A stretch of 11,212 nucleotides of DNA, from positions 1 through 11,212 of the forward strand of contig JAGWUU010000080.1 of the NCBI GenBank assembly GCA_028868335.1, given 5' to 3'. Positions 1-5,725 of the stretch are shown here, in pieces. The position numbers and the translations under genes are program-made. The notes beneath the pieces are model-generated. The model was given only the letters and a program-made list of their open reading frames with translations. It ran no database searches and had not been told where the DNA came from. The stretch comes from Sphingomonadales bacterium. Lineage in GTDB: Bacteria; Pseudomonadota; Alphaproteobacteria; Sphingomonadales; Sphingomonadaceae. The number at the start of each line of letters is the position of its first letter. The first letter of the stretch is position 1.

Positions 1-1125
1 GTCTCCGCGATCGGGCGCGGGGCGATGGACTTCATCGAAAAGCCGTTCGAGGCTGAGCGCCTGCTCCTGCTTGTCGCCCGCGCGACGGAAACCGAACGCC
101 TGCGGCGCGAGAACGCGCGGTTGCGTGAAGGGTTTGTGATCGCGGACGAATTCACGGGCAACAGTTCGGCGATCAACCAGGTCAGGGCGACCCTGAAACG
201 CGTGGCCAACACTGGAAGCAGGCTGTTGATCTCGGGGCCGGCGGGGGCGGGCAAGGAGGTCGCGGCGCGCCTGTTACACAGTTGGAGCCCCCGCGCTGCC
301 AACGCGTTCGTCACGGTCAATTCAGCGCGCATTACACCGGAACGCTTCGAACAGGAATTGTTCGGTGAGGAGCAGGGAGGCAAACTGGTTCGAGCCGGGC
401 TGCTCGAACTGGCCGATGGCGGCACGCTCTACTTCGACGAGGTGGCGGACATGCCGCTTTCCACCCAGGCGCGGATCCTGCGTGTTCTGACCGAACAGGC
501 CTTCGTTCGGGTCGGCGGGCATCGGCAGATTCGTGTCGATGTTCGGGTGGTTTCGTCGACCGCCCGCGATCTTGAACGTGAAATTGCCGAAAAGCGCTTT
601 CGCGAGGATCTGTTCTATCGCCTCAATGTCGTTCCCGTGACTATTCCGTCGCTGGCGGAACGGCGCGAAGACATCCCCACGCTTGCTGATCATTTCTTCG
701 CCAGGTTCGCCGCCGACCAAGGTGTGGCGCCGCCCGAAGTTGCCATCGAGGCAATGGCGGCGCTGCAAAGTTATGAATGGCCGGGCAATGTGCGCCAACT
801 CCGTAACGTGGTCGAACGCACGATCATCCTCACACCACGCGAAAACCTGGGCCGCATTGTCACCGACATGCTCCCGCCGGAAGTCGCAAGCGGCAGAATG
901 GGGAGTGACAACGGCATGCCGGCACTGATGGGCGTTCCGCTGCGCGAAGCGCGTGAAAACTTCGAACGGGAGTATCTCAGAGTTCAGATTCGTCGGTTTT
1001 CCGGGAACATTTCCCGCACGGCGGCATTCATCGGGATGGAGCGTTCGGCCCTGCATCGCAAGCTCAAGCTCCTCGGTATGGTTGGTGGCAAGGAGGACGA
1101 AGCGGCCGAACTGATGGATGAATAG
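1..1125 (+). CDS. ntrX: NtrX, nitrogen-assimilation/redox response regulator, 5'-truncated by the window edge
   Basis: This is the DNA-binding response regulator of the NtrY/NtrX two-component system. Codons from base 1 read in frame into the first ATG at 25, so the gene begins outside the window; about 374 residues remain and most of the receiver domain is missing. The visible receiver end carries DFIEKPF, whose Lys is the conserved receiver lysine. An AAA+ domain follows: Walker A GPAGAGKE at bases 235-258, Walker B LYFDEV at about 427-444, and REDLFYRLN with likely arginine-finger residues at about 604-630. The C-terminus (about 970-1080) is a Fis-type helix-turn-helix with the pattern NISRTAAFIGMERSALHRKL. 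The sigma-54 contact motif GAFTGA, expected just after ELFG, is absent. NtrC was considered, but the missing GAFTGA and the following hfq-hflX point to NtrX. The stop is TAG at 1123-1125. Confidence 0.93.
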   Translation, partial: VSAIGRGAMDFIEKPFEAERLLLLVARATETERLRRENARLREGFVIADEFTGNSSAINQVRATLKRVANTGSRLLISGPAGAGKEVAARLLHSWSPRAANAFVTVNSARITPERFEQELFGEEQGGKLVRAGLLELADGGTLYFDEVADMPLSTQARILRVLTEQAFVRVGGHRQIRVDVRVVSSTARDLEREIAEKRFREDLFYRLNVVPVTIPSLAERREDIPTLADHFFARFAADQGVAPPEVAIEAMAALQSYEWPGNVRQLRNVVERTIILTPRENLGRIVTDMLPPEVASGRMGSDNGMPALMGVPLREARENFEREYLRVQIRRFSGNISRTAAFIGMERSALHRKLKLLGMVGGKEDEAAELMDE

Positions 1126-1216
1126 GGCAGCATTGCACTTTGGTCGTTTACCAGACCGTCGCGAATCGGTACAACTCACCCATTATGGAAATCCGGTCGA
1201 TGCTTCGTGAGGAGTA

Positions 1217-1248
1217 GCGGCCAGAATGCGGACCGCACAAGCGGCCGC
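1217..1248 (+). other. Predicted stem-loop in the hfq 5' untranslated region
   Basis: GCGGCC at 1217-1222 can pair with GGCCGC at 1243-1248. Between them TGCG (1227-1230) can pair with CGCA (1234-1237) around a GAC loop, giving a two-part hairpin. It ends about 7 bases before the hfq ribosome-binding purines (1255-1260). No U-tract follows, so it is not an intrinsic terminator. It may be an mRNA structure that affects hfq translation, but in GC-rich sequence such a short pairing may also be chance. Confidence 0.35.
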
Positions 1249-1254
1249 CAACAA

Positions 1255-1260
1255 GAAGGA
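1255..1260 (+). promoter_or_regulatory. Ribosome binding site of hfq
   Basis: The purine run GAAGGA at 1255-1260 lies 9 bases before the ATG at 1270. It decides the start: an in-frame GTG at 1207 would add 21 residues that do not resemble Hfq and would place this site inside the gene. Confidence 0.7.
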
Positions 1261-1269
1261 ACAGATTCG

Positions 1270-1863
1270 ATGTCATCCCGCACTCTCACTGCGCGTCCGC
1301 GTTCCTCCAAGTCCGAGCCTGAACTAACTACGGAGGCGCCGCTTTCCGTGGCCGAGCCGCTTTCGGGTGGGGCGAAGGGGCAGAACCTTCAGGACCAGTT
1401 CCTCAATTTGCTCCGCAAGAACAAGACGCCTGTGACCATGTTCCTGGTAAAGGGCGTAAAGCTGCAGGGCATCGTAACGTGGTTCGACAATTTCTCGATC
1501 CTGCTGCGCCGCGATGGGCAGAGCCAACTGGTTTACAAGCATGCCGTTTCGACGATCATGCCAAGCCAGCCTGTCGACGTGCGCCAGTTTGGTGGCGCGG
1601 GTGAGGGGAGCAAGAAGGTCCGGCTTTTGCAGGACGTGTTCCTTTCGAGCGTCCGCTCGTCGGGCGTTCAGGTCACGATGTTCCTGGTCAATGGCGTGAT
1701 GCTTCAGGGACGTGTCGCGGCCTATGATCTCTTTTGCATGCTGCTTGAACGCGAAGGCTATGTGCAACTTGCCTACAAGCATGCGGTTTCGACCATCCAG
1801 CCGCTGAGCCCGGTGGATCTGACCGGCGACGGTTGGGATGGCGAGGAAAGCGACGACGCCTGA
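1270..1863 (+). CDS. hfq: Hfq, tandem double-Sm-domain RNA chaperone
   Basis: Hfq pairs small RNAs with mRNA targets and normally forms a hexameric ring of roughly 70-100-residue subunits. Here 197 residues hold two complete Hfq domains. A polar Ser/Arg-rich extension (1-33) leads to domain 1 (about 35-102), which has KGQNLQD, the rim patch RKNK (49-52), FLVKGVKLQG (58-67) and Sm2 motif YKHAVSTI (89-96). A Gly/Ser linker leads to domain 2 (about 114-182), with LLQDVF, FLVNGVMLQG (138-147) and a second YKHAVSTI (169-176). A short acidic tail rich in Asp and Glu follows. Both domains keep the Gln-Asp near the N-terminus and Tyr-Lys-His of the proximal U-binding face. Domain 2 has lost most rim basic residues and has Met144 where E. 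coli has Lys31. The gene lies 144 bases after ntrX and overlaps or abuts hflX, the usual alphaproteobacterial order. Confidence 0.95.
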   Translation: MSSRTLTARPRSSKSEPELTTEAPLSVAEPLSGGAKGQNLQDQFLNLLRKNKTPVTMFLVKGVKLQGIVTWFDNFSILLRRDGQSQLVYKHAVSTIMPSQPVDVRQFGGAGEGSKKVRLLQDVFLSSVRSSGVQVTMFLVNGVMLQGRVAAYDLFCMLLEREGYVQLAYKHAVSTIQPLSPVDLTGDGWDGEESDDA

Positions 1864-3191
1864 GTTTTCTGGATGACAATCGCGAGGACGTGACCCGCGG
1901 TGCGCGGGCCGTCGTCGTGTATCCCGAGATCAAGGGGCGGGGTAGCAGCGGGGTTGATACCGCGGCGCGCATCGAAGAAGCCAAGGGGCTGGCGCTGGCG
2001 ATTGGACTGGAAGTCGTCGACGCATTCTCAATTCCGATTCGCGAGGCACGCGCCGGCACGCTGTTCGGCGAGGGACAGATCCAGAATATCGATACCGCCT
2101 GCAACCTGGGCGATGCCGAGCTGGTGATTGTCGATGGTGCGCTGTCCGCGATCCAGCAGCGCAACCTGGAAGACAAGCTCAAGCGCAAGGTCATCGACCG
2201 CACCGGCCTGATACTCGAAATTTTTGGCGAGCGCGCCGCAACTGCCGAAGGGCGATTGCAGGTGGAATTGGCGCACCTTGACTATCAGGCGGGTCGTCTG
2301 GTCCGGTCATGGACGCACCTTGAGCGCCAACGCGGTGGTTTCGGCTTTCTTGGCGGTCCGGGCGAAACGCAGATCGAGGCCGACCGGCGGCTGATCCGGG
2401 ATCGCATGGCACGCCTGCGCCGCGAACTCGATCAGGTTCGCCGCACCCGCGGCCTCCACCGCAGTCGGCGCGAAAAGGCGCCTTGGCCGGTAATCGCACT
2501 GGTCGGTTACACCAACGCTGGCAAGTCGACGCTGTTCAATCGCCTGACCGGGGCGGGGGTGATGGCGGAGGACCTGCTTTTCGCCACGCTTGACCCGACC
2601 ATGCGGCGCATCCGCTTGCCCGGTGTCGACAAGGCGATCCTGTCCGACACGGTGGGGTTCATCTCCGACCTGCCGACGCAGCTTATCGCCGCATTCCGGG
2701 CAACGCTGGAAGAGGTGACGGCGGCCGACGTCATCATCCATGTGCGAGACATCGCCAATCCTGATACCTTGGCGCAGAAGGCACAGGTACTCGCCGTGCT
2801 TGAGGATCTTGGGCTACTCGACGACGAAGGTGCCGAACCCAAGGTTCCGATCATCGAGGCCTGGAACAAGTGGGACCTGCTCGATGCGGTCCGCGCGGAA
2901 GAGTTGCGCCAGCAGATAGCAGCCCACCCGGATGAGGTGATCGTACCGGTTTCGGCCTTGACCGGCGACGGTTGTGAGGATTTGCTGGAGGCGGTTGGCA
3001 AGCTTCTCACGCAAGGCGCACGGTTGCACAGCTTCCTGCTTCCGGCCAGCGATGGACAGCGCCTTGCCTGGCTCCACGCGCATGGCGAGGTGATCGAAGA
3101 TCGGGAAGGCGGGGAGGACGACCGCGGACCATTGCGACACCTTCAGGTGCGACTTGACCCTCGCGAACTAGGGCGCTTCATGCGTCTCTGA
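1860..3191 (+). CDS. hflX: HflX, ribosome-associated GTPase
   Basis: HflX is a cytoplasmic GTPase of the Obg-HflX superfamily that binds the 50S subunit and splits stalled or stressed ribosomes. Counting from 1860 (443 residues), the N-terminal HflX domain includes LFGEGQ and QQRNLE, and the linking helical domain carries GETQIEADRRLIRDR (about 168-182). The G domain follows: G1 GYTNAGKST (216-224), the G2 region ATLDPT, G3 DTVGF (263-267), G4 NKWD (336-339) and G5 SAL (365-367). The start is unusual. No ATG is available; the frame opens with TTG at 1833 inside hfq without a good ribosome site, and GTG at 1890 would trim the N-terminus. I prefer CTG at 1860, which overlaps the hfq stop as CTGA and sits 9 bases after GAGGAAAG (1843-1850). 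Product identity is certain; the start is not. The 3' end overlaps mazG by 24 bp. Confidence 0.93.
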   Translation: MSFLDDNREDVTRGARAVVVYPEIKGRGSSGVDTAARIEEAKGLALAIGLEVVDAFSIPIREARAGTLFGEGQIQNIDTACNLGDAELVIVDGALSAIQQRNLEDKLKRKVIDRTGLILEIFGERAATAEGRLQVELAHLDYQAGRLVRSWTHLERQRGGFGFLGGPGETQIEADRRLIRDRMARLRRELDQVRRTRGLHRSRREKAPWPVIALVGYTNAGKSTLFNRLTGAGVMAEDLLFATLDPTMRRIRLPGVDKAILSDTVGFISDLPTQLIAAFRATLEEVTAADVIIHVRDIANPDTLAQKAQVLAVLEDLGLLDDEGAEPKVPIIEAWNKWDLLDAVRAEELRQQIAAHPDEVIVPVSALTGDGCEDLLEAVGKLLTQGARLHSFLLPASDGQRLAWLHAHGEVIEDREGGEDDRGPLRHLQVRLDPRELGRFMRL

Positions 3192-3962
3192 CGCCTTGAC
3201 GTCATTCCACAGCGCGTCCTGTTGTTCGAGCGTCAACGTGGCAAACTGTTCGTCCCGCCCTGCCGCCAGTGTTTCCATCGCTCTGAATCGCCGCTCGAAC
3301 TTTATGTTGGCCGCGCGGAGCGCTTCCTCAGGGAGGATGCCGTAGGCCCGGACCAGGTTGACCGCAGCGAACAGCATGTCGCCGGCTTCTTCGGCGCGTT
3401 CTGCGTTTGTTTCAGCGCCAGCCAACTCGTCGATTTCCTCAAGGAGTTTCGCCGCCGGACCGGAAGTATCCGGCCAGTCGAAACCTTGTCGGGCGGCGCG
3501 CTTCTGCAGCTTTTCTGCACGCATCAGGGCTGGGAGTGCCATGGCCACGCCATCAAGCGCGCTCGACGCTCCCTTGGCCTGTCGTTCGGCAGCCTTGGCG
3601 CTTTCCCACCGATCCTCGCGCGATTGGCCGAGATCGGGCGCGTCGCCGAAGATGTGTGGGTGACGCGCCTCCATCTTGGCGCTGATTGCATCGGCCACGG
3701 CTGCGAAATCGAACAGGCTAGCCTCCTGCGCCATGCGCGCATGAAAGACGACCTGGAGCAGCAGGTCGCCGAGTTCATCCTTTAGCGCATGCATGTCATC
3801 GCGCTCGATTGCGTCGGCGACCTCATAGGCTTCCTCGATCGTGTACGGAGCGATCGTCGCGAAACTTTGCGCGAGATCCCAGTCGCAACCGCGCGACGGA
3901 TCGCGCAGTCGCGCCATGATGGCGAGGAGGCGTGAAAGGGCGGTTTGTGCAGTTTCGGTCAT
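3168..3962 (-). CDS. mazG: MazG, nucleoside triphosphate pyrophosphohydrolase
   Basis: MazG hydrolyses (d)NTPs to NMPs and pyrophosphate; it clears non-canonical nucleotides and in E. coli restrains the stringent response. The 264-residue protein is the usual length of the two-domain enterobacterial type. Domain 1 shows EEAYE (43-47) with ExxD in DELGD (62-66), the metal-binding pattern of all-alpha NTP pyrophosphatases. Domain 2 shows EEIDE (175-179) and ExxD within EEAGD (191-195), followed by ALRAANIKFERRF. Both metal sites are intact by eye. The ATG at 3960-3962 has no clear Shine-Dalgarno sequence; it is directly preceded by a very AT-rich stretch that could be a promoter giving a nearly leaderless mRNA. 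The gene is last in the minus-strand run, 52 bases after the small membrane protein gene, and converges on hflX. Confidence 0.95.
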   Translation of the reverse strand: MTETAQTALSRLLAIMARLRDPSRGCDWDLAQSFATIAPYTIEEAYEVADAIERDDMHALKDELGDLLLQVVFHARMAQEASLFDFAAVADAISAKMEARHPHIFGDAPDLGQSREDRWESAKAAERQAKGASSALDGVAMALPALMRAEKLQKRAARQGFDWPDTSGPAAKLLEEIDELAGAETNAERAEEAGDMLFAAVNLVRAYGILPEEALRAANIKFERRFRAMETLAAGRDEQFATLTLEQQDALWNDVKASETHEAP

Positions 3963-4000
3963 GTTGGAATGATAATATATATTATGTTAAATTAAATCTA
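3963..4000 (-). promoter_or_regulatory. AT-rich candidate promoter/operator in front of mazG
   Basis: Only 6 of the 38 bases at 3963-4000 are G or C, in sharp contrast to the surrounding sequence. It contains a perfect 14-bp palindrome, ATAATATATATTAT (3972-3985). On the minus strand it offers -10-like hexamers (TATTAT at 3977-3972, TATATT at 3980-3975) ending 9-12 bases before the mazG ATG, so transcription would begin within a few bases of the start codon. No convincing TTGACA-like -35 is visible. It could alternatively be a protein-binding site or just an AT-rich spacer. Confidence 0.4.
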
Positions 4001-4014
4001 TTACCTGAGGCGCC

Positions 4015-4188
4015 CTATCTGAGAAATGTACGGGCGACGAGCGCGACGACCACGATAATTACAATCCAGATAGCAGCGAGGGTCACAAGACGACTAGCGG
4101 GCAAACGATGCGATGCCAGGGCACGCCAGTTTATCAGCAGCACCAACGACGCTGAGATAACGGCAAGGAACATCTCATTGCTGCTCAC
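4015..4188 (-). CDS. Small two-helix membrane protein of unknown function
   Basis: A 57-residue frame starts with GTG (4188-4186) that overlaps the stop of the upstream hydrolase gene as GTGA and ends with TAG at 4017-4015. The product begins (M)SSNEMFLAVISASLVLL and has two hydrophobic segments, about residues 7-20 and 37-53, the second being very rich in Val and Ile. They are joined by a basic loop with Trp, His and several Arg (about 20-35). This is the layout of a small inner-membrane hairpin protein. The tight GTGA coupling, hydrophobic pattern and lack of any other gene in this roughly 220-base stretch support it as real. I do not recognise the family and cannot assign a role; position suggests co-expression with the hydrolase and mazG. 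Conservation in sphingomonads would settle whether it is a gene. Confidence 0.7.
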   Translation of the reverse strand: MSSNEMFLAVISASLVLLINWRALASHRLPASRLVTLAAIWIVIIVVVALVARTFLR

Positions 4189-4952
4189 GGTGCAATCTCC
4201 AATCCGTCGTATCCTACCAGCACGTGCCTGGGAACTTCGGCCGACACCGTGGCATAGTCCATCGACTTGTCGAGATGCGTCAACACGCCAATTCGTGCGC
4301 GCGTCGCCTCGATCAATTCAAGCGACATACTCAGATGAGCGTGGGTCGGATGCGGTTCGCGGCGAAGGCAATCGACAACAAGGACGTCGACATTCGCAAA
4401 CAGTTCAACCATCTCGCGAGTTATTTCGCTGAAGTCCGTCGCATACCCAATTGTTTTTCCGCCTGAATCAAATCGATAGGCCGTGCTTTGCGCCGGACCG
4501 TGCGGCATCTGGCAAGTGGCGACACCGAAGCCGGCACACATCCGCAATCGGTCAAGCGTGTCGAGTTCGACAATGGTGTGATAGCCGTACTGCCCGGCGA
4601 AGGCATAGCCGAACCGCTGACGCAGCCGCCGCACTGTTTCACCCGCTGCATACCCTAGGATTGGTCCCCCGCGGCCGTAACGCAGCGGTCGCAGATCGTC
4701 GATGCCATGGCAATGATCGGCGTGGTCGTGTGTCCAGAACACGGCGTCCAACTGGTCTATTCCGCTCGCCAGCAATTGGTTGCGGAGATCGGGTGACGTA
4801 TCGACCAGCAGGCGCTGTCCTGCATCGCCTTCAATCACGATAGACACGCGAGAGCGTCGGTTTTTCGGCTCGGCCGGGTCGCACAATCCCCAGTCATTGC
4901 CGATCCGAGGCACTCCGGTCGAAGTACCGCTGCCAAGCAGGATCAGCTTCAC
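4185..4952 (-). CDS. PhnP-like metallo-beta-lactamase-fold hydrolase
   Basis: The 255-residue protein belongs to the metallo-beta-lactamase fold phosphodiesterases related to PhnP and RNase Z. It opens with the typical LLGSGTSTGVPRIG (5-18). The metal-binding motif THDHADH (74-80) gives His75, His77, Asp79 and His80; further likely ligands are His151 in MPHG, Asp173 in ATDFSE and His226 in THLD. An additional HPTHAH cluster (201-206) is near the active site in this family. PhnP itself cleaves cyclic ribose phosphates, but no phn genes are nearby, so the substrate here is unknown. The start is GTG at 4952-4950, overlapping the tatD stop as GTGA; the protein then begins with the family's conserved KLILLGSG strand. 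Next to tatD, it may be part of general nucleic-acid or nucleotide phosphodiester turnover, which is inference. Confidence 0.88.
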   Translation of the reverse strand: MKLILLGSGTSTGVPRIGNDWGLCDPAEPKNRRSRVSIVIEGDAGQRLLVDTSPDLRNQLLASGIDQLDAVFWTHDHADHCHGIDDLRPLRYGRGGPILGYAAGETVRRLRQRFGYAFAGQYGYHTIVELDTLDRLRMCAGFGVATCQMPHGPAQSTAYRFDSGGKTIGYATDFSEITREMVELFANVDVLVVDCLRREPHPTHAHLSMSLELIEATRARIGVLTHLDKSMDYATVSAEVPRHVLVGYDGLEIAP

Positions 4953-5725
4953 AGCCTTGCCTTGGAGAACAGCAATCGGAAGTTCCGGGTTGTGCTTTCA
5001 GCCAGTGCTTCGGCGCTGACGCCACGCAACCCTGCCAGAAACCGAGCCGTATCCGCGACAAATGCCGGTTCGCATACCCGCCCCCGATGCGGCACTGGCG
5101 CCAGGAAAGGCGCGTCAGTTTCAACCAGTAGGCGATTCTCTGGTATGGTAGTAGCTATGCTCTGCAACTCTTTGGCATTCTTGAATGTTACGATCCCGGA
5201 AATTGAAATCGTCAGCCCCAGATCAAGCACCTTGCCGGCGAATTGCGCCGACGCGGTGAAGCAGTGAATCAGCGCTGGATAGGCCCCCTGCTCCATTTCT
5301 TCGGCAAGGATCGCCGCCGTGTCGTCCTCGGCCTCGCGGGTGTGGACGATCAGCGGCAACCCGGTCGCGCGCGCTACCGCGATGTGCTTGCGGAACAGGG
5401 CCTTTTGCGTCTCCCTGTCGGAATGGTCATAGTAGTAATCCAGCCCTGTCTCGCCGATTGCGACAACGCGCGGGTGCTCGGTCGCCGCCAGTAGCGCGGC
5501 CTCCCCAAGGTCGGCATGAGCGTCTGCTTCGTGCGGATGGATGCCAACACTGGCCCACACGTCGCTTTCGCGCTCGGCCGTCGCGATGACCTGGCCCCAT
5601 TCGCGCTGCCGGGTGGAAATCGAGAGGAAGCCGCCTACTCCTGCCGTCCTTGCCCTCGCCAAAACGCCATCGCGATCTTCAATCAGGCCTTTGTATTCAA
5701 GATGGCAATGCGAATCGATCAGCAT
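4949..5725 (-). CDS. tatD: TatD-family metal-dependent deoxyribonuclease
   Basis: TatD-family enzymes are TIM-barrel metal-dependent hydrolases with 3'-5' exonuclease/DNase activity in the members studied; roles in DNA repair and D-aminoacyl-tRNA deacylation have been proposed for relatives. The 258-residue length is typical. Metal ligands are all visible: HxH in DSHCHLE (His6, His8), Glu92 in IGETGLDYYY, His128 in VHTRE, His154 in HCFTAS and Asp204 in ETDAPFLAP. The ATG at 5725-5723 shares one base with the metG stop (TGATG). Placement directly after metG and holB is a common bacterial arrangement (the ycfH/tatD-type paralogue next to holB), which favours the YcfH subgroup over TatD proper. 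The gene is coupled downstream to the PhnP-like hydrolase. Confidence 0.93.
   Translation of the reverse strand: MLIDSHCHLEYKGLIEDRDGVLARARTAGVGGFLSISTRQREWGQVIATAERESDVWASVGIHPHEADAHADLGEAALLAATEHPRVVAIGETGLDYYYDHSDRETQKALFRKHIAVARATGLPLIVHTREAEDDTAAILAEEMEQGAYPALIHCFTASAQFAGKVLDLGLTISISGIVTFKNAKELQSIATTIPENRLLVETDAPFLAPVPHRGRVCEPAFVADTARFLAGLRGVSAEALAESTTRNFRLLFSKARL

Noticed and set aside
322..1179. Minus-strand open frame of 285 codons
   Set aside because: Antisense to ntrX; the product has no domain I recognise and ntrX is unmistakable in the other strand.
1175..1190. CCCATTAT as a possible promoter -10 (including sigma-32 type) for hfq
   Set aside because: No matching -35 element at the proper distance; too weak to annotate.
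1207..1269. Longer Hfq start at GTG 1207
   Set aside because: The added residues are not Hfq-like and the good ribosome binding site at 1255-1260 lies after it, just before ATG 1270.
3185..3205. GACG/CGTC pairing as an hflX terminator
   Set aside because: Only four base pairs and no U-tract, and it lies within the mazG coding sequence.
3932..4432. Plus-strand open frame of 166 codons across the mazG upstream region
   Set aside because: It runs through the AT-rich stretch and antisense to the small membrane protein and hydrolase genes. Its product has no recognisable pattern.
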